Source: Pseudomonadota bacterium
GTDB taxonomy: Bacteria > Bdellovibrionota > Bdellovibrionia > Bdellovibrionales > JAEYZS01
NCBI GenBank assembly: GCA_023427925.1
Contig: JAEYZS010000121.1
Span: forward strand, 1 to 6,736
Direction of reading: 5' to 3'
Length of the DNA stretch: 6,736 bases
The notes under the pieces are model-generated. The model worked only from the letters and a program-made list of their open reading frames with translations, had not been told where the DNA came from and did no database searches. Shown here piece by piece: positions 1 to 5,681 of the stretch. Position numbers and translations under genes: made by a program. Within the stretch, counting starts at the first letter, position 1. Each line of letters begins with the position of its first letter.

Positions 1-1
1 C

Positions 2-1402
2 ATTGAACCCGTCCTTTTTAATTCAAAAGAAACGCTCTTTATGGTCTCCGGGAAAATCGTTCCTACGCGCAATATTGTCATTTACAAACCCGAAGTGCTA
101 TTATGGACTGCGCTCAATGCACTCCAATCTGGGGCCAAATATGATGAGTATTACTTCCTACTCAAGGGACCGAATTTGGGAACAGTTTTGGGACAGAATA
201 CTGGTACCGGTAAGATTAGCCTTTCAATGATTTTAGGGAATTTTAAAAGGGAAGGATTCTTTGACCAAAGTGCCCGCCTACTAAGAAGTAGCGCGGGGAA
301 ACGCCCAACTGATATACCTGAAGAGGCCACAGTCTTATTCCAAAGCTCTCGCCGTGGTGAAACTCTCAGTGATATTACTTCTTCGCCACTTTTAAAAAAT
401 CAAGGTCAAAATGCTTCTCTTCCTAAAATTATACTTGATACTAGCGATTCTGAGGGTAATCTCTTGGGGTACGACTTCTACAGTCTTCATGAAGAATCTA
501 TTGTTGTTCAAAACGAAAGTCTATACCGTGAAATAATAAGAATTAGATCTCGATCAAAAGATTCTACGGATTTTGTAAATAAAATGAGAAATTTAAATCA
601 AGATTTGTTTCTTAACATCGCTCAAAATCCAAAATATCAGTACTTCGTCTCTAACGATTATTTAGACTTAGAACTTTCAGAACAACAGCTTGATGATTTT
701 ATTTCTTTTTTTGAATTAGTAGCCGCTGCAACTATTCATGATTGGCACTTTGGGTATATAAAACCCGACAAGTATCTTAGAACTATGAAAGATTTGAAAA
801 CTTCTGTGGCATTATATTTATCATTCATCAATTATAGCGCAGAGAAATTCGTAAATTTATATAAAATATCAAGTCCGAACAAAAGAGTCGCGATGCTTCA
901 TTTGCTTACTTTCCCCTCTTCTGAAGAGGCAACAAAAATTTCCTCTGTGATCGTTGCTAACTATTTAAATAGGCTCTCTTTAAATTCTGTAAACATTGTA
1001 AACAACTTCGTTCCTACTAGGTGTGGAGGTCCAATTACAGTACGACTAGCCAAGGCTAGTAGCACGCTAAATGGTTTCTTTGTTATGGAAGAGCCTTCGG
1101 ACGAAGACTGCACAGATGCTAGGACAGAGTCTAAAAGTCCCCCCTCTCCTTCCAAACGAAATGATTCTCTAGATTTAAAAATCAAAAATTTAATTGAACT
1201 TTCTTTGTTTTTTGGAGCTGGATATCAACTTTGGAATGAAGATGTGGTTAATGCATTTATTTATCACAACCATAATCCCACAATTTTTAAAAGATCAGTA
1301 GCTGAAGAGATTATAAAAAAACACCTTGCAGTTCCTCAACTCAACGAGCACCCGGCGTTAAATAAATTGCGAAGGCATTACAAAATCAAACCCAACCGAT
1401 AG
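2..1402 (+). CDS. Unknown protein, 5' end outside the window
   Basis: I do not recognise this protein. The first ATG is at 41, but the same frame is open back to base 2 (13 further codons), and there is no clear Shine-Dalgarno before that ATG, so I read the gene as cut by the left edge. From the ATG, 453 residues are visible, ending at TAG 1400-1402. Counting from that ATG, residues 1-60 look like mixed strand and helix. Residues 155-320 are mostly predicted helical by eye, rich in Leu, Phe, Tyr and Asn. Residues 351-376 form an acidic then Ser/Pro/Lys-rich linker. Residues 377-453 are a helical, basic C-terminal segment ending in Lys/Arg/Asn. There are only two cysteines (C328 and C357). No membrane span is evident in the visible part; a signal peptide, if present, would lie outside. 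The gene converges on the cysteine-rich exported protein 37 bp away. The coding call rests on length and normal protein-like composition; the start is uncertain. Confidence 0.72.
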   Translation: MEPVLFNSKETLFMVSGKIVPTRNIVIYKPEVLLWTALNALQSGAKYDEYYFLLKGPNLGTVLGQNTGTGKISLSMILGNFKREGFFDQSARLLRSSAGKRPTDIPEEATVLFQSSRRGETLSDITSSPLLKNQGQNASLPKIILDTSDSEGNLLGYDFYSLHEESIVVQNESLYREIIRIRSRSKDSTDFVNKMRNLNQDLFLNIAQNPKYQYFVSNDYLDLELSEQQLDDFISFFELVAAATIHDWHFGYIKPDKYLRTMKDLKTSVALYLSFINYSAEKFVNLYKISSPNKRVAMLHLLTFPSSEEATKISSVIVANYLNRLSLNSVNIVNNFVPTRCGGPITVRLAKASSTLNGFFVMEEPSDEDCTDARTESKSPPSPSKRNDSLDLKIKNLIELSLFFGAGYQLWNEDVVNAFIYHNHNPTIFKRSVAEEIIKKHLAVPQLNEHPALNKLRRHYKIKPNR

Positions 1403-1433
1403 AAAATAAGGGTGACCGCTTAAGCGATAGCCC
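1403..1433 (-). terminator. Possible terminator of the cysteine-rich exported protein gene
   Basis: The 37-bp gap between two convergent genes holds an imperfect hairpin (1410-1433). Its core is CGC-TTAA-GCG, extended by a wobble pair, an A-T pair, a two-base internal mismatch and three outer G-C pairs. Read on the minus strand it is followed by TTATTTT (1403-1409), which supports rho-independent termination of the minus-strand gene. On the plus strand no T-tract follows, so it would serve the left-hand gene less well. The mismatches make this a moderate call only. Confidence 0.4.
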
Positions 1434-1439
1434 GGTAAC

Positions 1440-2453
1440 TTAGCGTCGTCCTTTTGAAGAACCGCTTGGGCTAGAGTATGTATTAGAACCGCAAATTACA
1501 GGCCCCTCACTTAGAGTGGAGAAGGCATTTTCAAGTGCGCGTTTGCATGTTTCTTTGCGATAGCAATCATTATTTCGTGAAGGTGTATAACCCACTTCAC
1601 GAATTCTTAGATCAAATGCAGACTCGCTCTCTTTTAGGCACGAAGTTTTTGTTTTTTTAACCGATTCTTCAGAAGGATTTAGCATTTGTTCGGTGAGACA
1701 CTTATTAATGTTTTCACGCTCAAAGTCGCCGGCCACTTTCACTGTATGGTTAAAACATGCATCCCTGTTTTTGGTTCGGCACTTAGCGTCTTCTGCTGCA
1801 CATCTTGAAGATAGGCATGAGCTATATGCTGAGTTATTTTTCATGCAAGTATTCATTGAGGAATAGACAAGAATACTTTTTAAGTTATAACTCTTGTTCG
1901 CAATCTTGCATTCAGACACATCAAGCTCCTGGAGCCGCTGAACGTCGCTAAAGTTTAAATTTAACAAATTGGTATTTAATATATGTATGTCATTTCCATA
2001 AGAAGGAGCTCCACTCACACAGCTTAGGACTTTTTTCTTGCCCAGTTTTTCAGCGAGGACAGGAAGACGTTCCTCCACTCTTTCTTTGGCGCAATTTTGA
2101 ATTTGAGCATAAACACGCTTCAATTCCGCCTCGCTTGCGCAAAGATCTTGATTTCCTGAGGTTAGATTTTTACAGAATTCGAAATATCTTTCAATTGTCG
2201 CTTTTTGAATTTTTACTGCCGATTGAATTTCTGACCAAATGGTTTGAGCGCCAACTTGCCTAAAGCTAACATCGCTCTTACATAAAGCATCCCGAGCTTG
2301 ATTGGCCTGCTTTAGATAGTTGTCCTTGAGATTGCCGGAGAAAAGTCCGCCCTTGGGAACGTCCTTTTCTAAACTATCTGCAACATCAATAAATGAAGCG
2401 TGTAGAGAGGTTGAAGCCACCAAAATAAGTAAAAATACTATGAAAAATCTCAT
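1440..2453 (-). CDS. Exported cysteine-rich protein of unknown function
   Basis: The 337-residue product begins with a typical Sec signal peptide: M-R, a hydrophobic core at residues 3-13, and a probable signal peptidase I site after A19 (Leu-His-Ala). There is no lipobox cysteine, so it should be a soluble periplasmic or secreted protein. The mature part has 16 cysteines: 58, 94, 105, 121, 145, 182, 203, 213, 218, 225, 233, 252, 272, 297, 303 and 321. The even number and export suggest up to eight disulfides, densest at residues 203-233. The chain is otherwise polar, mostly helical by eye and Lys/Glu-rich, with a Ser/Gly-rich basic tail (residues 322-337). No CXXC thioredoxin motif or CXXCH haem site is present. 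I do not recognise a family. ATG 2451-2453 is chosen because it directly precedes the signal peptide; no good Shine-Dalgarno precedes it. It diverges from another exported protein gene. Confidence 0.83.
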   Translation of the reverse strand: MRFFIVFLLILVASTSLHASFIDVADSLEKDVPKGGLFSGNLKDNYLKQANQARDALCKSDVSFRQVGAQTIWSEIQSAVKIQKATIERYFEFCKNLTSGNQDLCASEAELKRVYAQIQNCAKERVEERLPVLAEKLGKKKVLSCVSGAPSYGNDIHILNTNLLNLNFSDVQRLQELDVSECKIANKSYNLKSILVYSSMNTCMKNNSAYSSCLSSRCAAEDAKCRTKNRDACFNHTVKVAGDFERENINKCLTEQMLNPSEESVKKTKTSCLKESESAFDLRIREVGYTPSRNNDCYRKETCKRALENAFSTLSEGPVICGSNTYSSPSGSSKGRR

Positions 2454-2675
2454 GCTTATATATCGTCCAATATATTACATTTATTAAGCGGACCTTTGTC
2501 TGTATTGAGCAATAGGGCACCCAAAACAAAATTTATTGCTGTTTACCAGAAACACGTAGAAAAAATATCAACCTATTCCAATAAAAACCAAGGAATATCT
2601 TCAGGGCTAAGATTGAAGAGTGCCATTAAGGTGTTTTCTAAAGTATCCATTCCTAAATTTTAAAAGGAGTGTTCT
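2454..2675. other. Divergent intergenic region between two exported-protein genes
   Basis: This 222-bp AT-rich gap must hold the start signals of both flanking genes. For the plus-strand gene, a weak sigma-70-like pair can be drawn: TTGAAG (2613-2618) and TCTAAA (2637-2642), 18 bp apart, each matching the consensus at four of six positions. A 6-bp inverted repeat (TCTTCA at 2598-2603, TGAAGA at 2614-2619) overlaps the putative -35. For the minus-strand gene I see AT-rich TAATAT-like stretches 20 to 30 bases before its ATG but no convincing -35. No small ORF or RNA gene is apparent. Confidence 0.35.
2664..2669 (+). promoter_or_regulatory. Strong ribosome binding site for the small exported protein
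   Basis: AAGGAG lies six bases before ATG 2676, within the run AAAAGGAGTG. It is the only textbook Shine-Dalgarno sequence at a visible start in this window, and it fixes the start of the gene that follows. Confidence 0.85.
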
Positions 2676-3197
2676 ATGAACTATTTCTCAATTTTTATCG
2701 CGGCTACACTATTTTCTCTAAACGTGTTTGCTGCAAAAGTTCCATCTGCTGAAATCGTACTTCAACCGTCTGAACTCGAAAAGGTTATCCGGCTCGAAGA
2801 AAAAAATGACTACAACACTGGTCACGAAAAAATCTTAATTGTCGTATCAGACAAGGGGCTTAGCACAGACGTTTCACCAAGATATGGTGTTTACCTTTCT
2901 TATGCAAACCTCGCTGAGATGGGCATCATCCGTGCAAGCTTCTCAATCGCAAATGCTCTGCAATTTGTTTCGGCTAAAAAAGTTAAGAGGGGCGTGTACC
3001 AAGTTAAAACTATCGAATATCGCTCCAATGGCGATGAAGATAGTATGTTCAAGGTAACTTACACAGTAGACGCTACGCAGGTTATTGCAGACGAGGCAAA
3101 GCAAAGAGAAGAGTGCGCAAAAACAAATGATTTCTGCGATTCTTTACTTGAGACTTCTATTAATGTGACTGAAAGAGCAACTAAGACTACTTATTAA
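2676..3197 (+). CDS. Small exported protein of unknown function
   Basis: The 173-residue product has a clear Sec signal peptide with a hydrophobic core at residues 4-17 and a probable cleavage after A19 (Val-Phe-Ala). No lipobox is present. The mature protein is about 154 residues. Residues 52-58, 69-77, 107-115 and 124-131 look like beta strands, so a small beta-rich or alpha/beta fold in the periplasm or outside the cell is likely. Two cysteines near the C terminus (C147 and C154, a CX6C spacing) could form one disulfide. I do not recognise a family; the general look is that of a small periplasmic or secreted protein of unassigned function. The start is well supported by AAGGAG six bases upstream. 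The gene stands alone on the plus strand, divergent from the cysteine-rich exported protein and convergent with citrate synthase. Confidence 0.85.
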   Translation: MNYFSIFIAATLFSLNVFAAKVPSAEIVLQPSELEKVIRLEEKNDYNTGHEKILIVVSDKGLSTDVSPRYGVYLSYANLAEMGIIRASFSIANALQFVSAKKVKRGVYQVKTIEYRSNGDEDSMFKVTYTVDATQVIADEAKQREECAKTNDFCDSLLETSINVTERATKTTY

Positions 3198-3219
3198 TCT
3201 CAACTAGAAATTTAATGGG

Positions 3220-3248
3220 AAAAGAGTAATTGCCCTCGGCAATTACTC
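3220..3248 (-). terminator. Terminator hairpin overlapping the citrate synthase stop codon
   Basis: A perfect 11-bp inverted repeat (3224-3234 and 3238-3248, arm GAGTAATTGCC) encloses a 3-base loop. On the minus strand it is followed by TTTT (3223-3220), the layout of a rho-independent terminator for citrate synthase. The TAA stop (3243-3245) lies inside the first arm. On the plus strand the hairpin has four A bases before it and no T-tract after it, but in this convergent arrangement it may also block read-through from the small exported-protein gene 26 bp upstream. Confidence 0.75.
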
Positions 3249-4568
3249 ACCCCAGATTTGTTCTTTTCCTTCAAGCCACGCTTGTGCATTTGCCGAAGTT
3301 ACGGATTTTGGTCTTTCAATCGGGAAGCCCAATGCCCTCGACCAAATTCCCGCAGCCAATACTCCTAGTGCACGACTCACACCAAAGAGCACAGTGTAAT
3401 ATTCATACTCTTTCATTCCGTAGTGAATAAGCAGGGCACCTGAGTGAGCATCTACGTTTGGCCATGGGTTTTTAATTTTACCTAATGATTGGAGAATTGG
3501 AGGGACTGCCTCATAAATATTCCAAATCGTTTTTACAATTGGATCATCAGCCATGTGTTTTTGTGCAAACACTTGTTGTGCTGTAAATCTTGGATCCGTC
3601 TTTCTTAAAACGGCATGACCATAGCCTGGCACCACTTTTCCAGCCGCCAGTGTTTGTTTTACGTACTCTGTGATTTGTTCTTTAGTTGGTGTTTCAGTTT
3701 TAAGAGTTTCTTGCATTTCAAAAACCCACTTAATGACCTCTTGGTTCGCAAGACCATGCAGAGGACCTGCAAGACCGTTCATCCCTGCTGCAAAACACAG
3801 GTAAGGATCGCTTAATGCGGATCCAACAAGATGAGTCGTGTGAGCAGAAACGTTTCCGCCCTCATGATCTGAGTGAATTGTGAGATACATTCTCATTAAT
3901 TCTTTGAAGCCTTCATTTTCAAAGCCTAATAGGTGAGCAAAGTTTGCTGCCCAATCCAACTCCGGCTTAGAATCGATTTTCTTTCCGCCTTTATATTTAC
4001 GGCGATAAACGTATGCCGCAACCTCTGGTAAACAAGCAATCAGGTTCATCGAATCTTCATAAACATAAGACCAATAATCTTTTTTATTTACGCCCTCAGC
4101 ATATTTTTTTTGAAATACTGACTCTGTTTGAAGAGCCATCACACCCACCACAAACTGAGTCATAGGATGAGTATCAAGAGGAAGTGCGTCTAGAGTTTTA
4201 AATACGTGAGCTGGAATTTTATTTCTTTTTGCCCAGTCTTTTCTTAGCTCTTCAACATCCGCATCCGTAGGAAGCTCGCCCGTGAGAAGTAAATAAAATA
4301 ATCCCTCTGGAAGTGGCTCTGCCCCACCTTTTGCCTTTGGAAGCTTTTCTTGTAACTCAGGAATTGTAAATCCTCTGAATCGAATTCCTTCGTTCGCATC
4401 AAGAAGTGAAGTCTCATATACCATTCCTGTAATTCCGCGCATACCTTGATAGATTTGTGCGAGAGTCACTTCGCCGGCTTTTTTTGCGCCGTGAGCTTTG
4501 AGCATTTCTTTGTTTTGTGTTGCAAGTTGATCCGCTTTTTGTTTGAAAAGATTTTTTAATTTTTCCAT
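3243..4568 (-). CDS. gltA: Citrate synthase, type I (eukaryotic/mitochondrial-like)
   Basis: This 441-residue cytoplasmic enzyme condenses acetyl-CoA with oxaloacetate to citrate, the entry step of the TCA cycle. The sequence aligns along its length with mitochondrial citrate synthase rather than the E. coli-type hexameric enzyme. It has the MRG-(I/M)-(T/K)-G-(M/L)-VYETS block (43-54), EGIRFRG (60-66), the [13 protein letters not shown] block (232-244), [11 protein letters not shown] (268-278), [14 protein letters not shown] (314-327) and NVDAHSG (371-377). By alignment with the pig enzyme, the catalytic residues are H271, H318 and D373, and the substrate-binding arginines R327, R399 and R419; all are intact. 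Length is as expected for the mature form without a transit peptide. Known type I enzymes are dimers not inhibited by NADH. The ATG matches the family N terminus, but the preceding bases (AGTGAA) are a poor Shine-Dalgarno. It has its own 146-bp leader and terminator, so it is probably monocistronic. The symbol gltA is by function; some genomes use citA or cisY. Confidence 0.97.
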   Translation of the reverse strand: MEKLKNLFKQKADQLATQNKEMLKAHGAKKAGEVTLAQIYQGMRGITGMVYETSLLDANEGIRFRGFTIPELQEKLPKAKGGAEPLPEGLFYLLLTGELPTDADVEELRKDWAKRNKIPAHVFKTLDALPLDTHPMTQFVVGVMALQTESVFQKKYAEGVNKKDYWSYVYEDSMNLIACLPEVAAYVYRRKYKGGKKIDSKPELDWAANFAHLLGFENEGFKELMRMYLTIHSDHEGGNVSAHTTHLVGSALSDPYLCFAAGMNGLAGPLHGLANQEVIKWVFEMQETLKTETPTKEQITEYVKQTLAAGKVVPGYGHAVLRKTDPRFTAQQVFAQKHMADDPIVKTIWNIYEAVPPILQSLGKIKNPWPNVDAHSGALLIHYGMKEYEYYTVLFGVSRALGVLAAGIWSRALGFPIERPKSVTSANAQAWLEGKEQIWGE

Positions 4569-4714
4569 TTCACTAGCTTAGAATAAGAATGGAAAATGTT
4601 CCAGCATTAATGCTCACGGGCAATGAGTCATTCTGAATATCGAACTTAAGGCCATGTACGTTTTCAGTTAGCTATCAAGTCATTCTAAACCTTAGCCTCG
4701 AAAGCTTGTAATTT
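4569..4714. promoter_or_regulatory. Citrate synthase upstream region with palindrome and direct repeat
   Basis: This 146-bp gap before citrate synthase holds no ORF. A perfect 12-bp palindrome AGCATTAATGCT lies at 4603-4614, 34 bp before the ATG. A 5-bp inverted repeat with a 4-base spacer (TGGAA/TTCCA, 4590-4603) abuts it. The 9-mer AGTCATTCT occurs twice, at 4626-4634 and 4678-4686, with 52 bp between starts. On the minus strand the distal copy overlaps TAGAAT (4682-4687), a five-of-six match to a -10 box, but its -35 is poor. These could be operator or promoter elements for citrate synthase; I cannot name a regulator or a confident promoter. Confidence 0.4.
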
Positions 4715-5629
4715 TTATGTTTTCGCAAGCTTCAAAACGCGATCTTTCACTTCTGCAACGAGAACAGTCACGTCTTTTGAGAGCTCTTTAGAACCGCTCC
4801 ATTTTTGAATTTGGTAAAAAATCTCATTTCTCATCTGGTGTGGTGATTTTTTGGCATTTTCAAAAATCATTTTTTTAACGCGCGCCACATCGAGAGGTAC
4901 ACCCTTGGAGTTTTTGACCTGATGAATACCTTCGGTCACCAAAATCAAGCAGTCCTTGGGGTTAAGAGAAATGGTCTCACTTTTAATTTTAGCCTTAAAT
5001 CCTTTAGTAAAAGCATCTCCTGTCGGCTCAAGCTCGATGACTTCCTTGTCCTGCGCTCTATAAAGATAGGCTAAATTCTTACCATGATGGCAATAGCTCA
5101 TCTCATAGTTGCGACGATTTATGACAGCATAAAAAAGACTCGCCGAATCCTGATCCGTGATTTGAGGAATTAGGTCCTTGGTGATCATCGAAAAGACTTT
5201 ATCAGGCGGAGCACCTTTTTTTGTTTCGATATGCGAAGTCAACTTTAATAGAACTGAGAGAAATAAAGATGAAATGCCATAACCGCTGCAGCTAGAAAGT
5301 AAGAGTGAGAATCTGAAGCGGTCTTCAATCTCAAAAATATCAAAATAATCGCCACCTGATTCATAGCTTGCTTGGAATTTGGTGCTGAATTCAAAACCTG
5401 GAATATTAGGAAACTCTGTAGGAACCAATTTTTCTTGGATTTTGTGTGCAATCTTGAGCTGCGAATTGAGCTTATCGATTAAGCCTTCAATGTGTCGATT
5501 CAGGCCCAAGAGCTCTTTCTTGAAAAGATTTATTTCCGCATCCTTTTGCTCTAGTCGCTCTTCAAGTTCGTAAATACGGTCGTCAAGCGCACTTGAATCT
5601 GATTTTTTGGATTTACCTGATTTTTTCAT
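4715..5629 (-). CDS. PPM/SpoIIE-type phosphatase-like protein with degenerate metal site
   Basis: The 304-residue product has a basic Ser/Lys-rich N terminus (1-13), a coiled-coil segment (about 15-65, rich in Glu, Lys and Leu) and an RsbU/SpoIIE-like PP2C domain (about 62-293). The domain is recognisable from AHKIQEKLVP (61-70), then P74-x-x-P77-G78, and from SGGDYFD (91-97), FYAVINRRN (166-174), NPKDCLILVTEGI (223-235) and KDVTVLV (285-291). Family members dephosphorylate Ser/Thr-phosphorylated partners such as anti-anti-sigma factors using two metal ions held by aspartates. Here D94 and D286 remain, but the aspartate of the DVSG(H/K)G motif is S113 (SCSGYG), and that of the TDG motif is E233 (TEG). 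The AGHNP motif is HGKNL (182-186). Activity is therefore doubtful; a binding or scaffold role is possible. There is no signal peptide or membrane span, so it is likely cytoplasmic. No kinase or STAS partner lies beside it. It follows the unknown gene at 52 bp but may have its own promoter. Confidence 0.85.
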   Translation of the reverse strand: MKKSGKSKKSDSSALDDRIYELEERLEQKDAEINLFKKELLGLNRHIEGLIDKLNSQLKIAHKIQEKLVPTEFPNIPGFEFSTKFQASYESGGDYFDIFEIEDRFRFSLLLSSCSGYGISSLFLSVLLKLTSHIETKKGAPPDKVFSMITKDLIPQITDQDSASLFYAVINRRNYEMSYCHHGKNLAYLYRAQDKEVIELEPTGDAFTKGFKAKIKSETISLNPKDCLILVTEGIHQVKNSKGVPLDVARVKKMIFENAKKSPHQMRNEIFYQIQKWSGSKELSKDVTVLVAEVKDRVLKLAKT

Positions 5630-5665
5630 CCTATAATTTTAAGGATTTTTACTGAATATCGTCAA
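5630..5665 (-). promoter_or_regulatory. Putative sigma-70-like promoter giving a leaderless start
   Basis: On the minus strand, TTGACG (plus 5660-5665) and TAAAAT (plus 5636-5641) match the -35 and -10 consensus at five of six positions each, with an 18-bp spacer. The -10 ends six bases before the ATG at 5629, so the usual +1 position would coincide with the A of the start codon. The bases before the ATG (AATTATAGG) hold no usable Shine-Dalgarno, as the GG touches the ATG. The two facts agree with a leaderless transcript, but the site has been judged by eye only. Confidence 0.45.
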
Positions 5666-5681
5666 TAACCTTCGACGACCA

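Noticed and set aside
191..217. GQNTGTGK segment in the first gene resembling a Walker A P-loop
   Set aside because: The spacing is five residues between G and GK instead of four, the residue after Lys is Ile rather than Ser/Thr, and no Walker B or hydrophobic strand context is seen.
3..230. Short plus-strand ORF overlapping the left edge
   Set aside because: It overlaps the longer, protein-like frame ending at 1402, has no ribosome binding site, and its composition is that of an out-of-frame shadow.
4660..4680. TTGAT half-site on the minus strand as an FNR/CRP-type operator for citrate synthase
   Set aside because: The second half-site ATCAA is absent at the required four-base spacing.
4702..4732. 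7-bp inverted repeat AAGCTTG/CAAGCTT around the stop codon of the phosphatase-like gene as a terminator
   Set aside because: The loop is 17 bases and no T-tract follows on the minus strand; the repeat is mostly the AAGCTT palindrome occurring twice.
5632..5637. Perfect TATAAT on the plus strand
   Set aside because: No matching -35 or plus-strand gene follows; the bases overlap the minus-strand -10 region and the match is likely incidental.
5661..5681. 5-bp inverted repeat TCGTC/GACGA on the minus strand between the two right-hand genes as a terminator
   Set aside because: The stem is short, the 10-base loop is long and no T-run follows, so it does not show that transcription stops between the genes.
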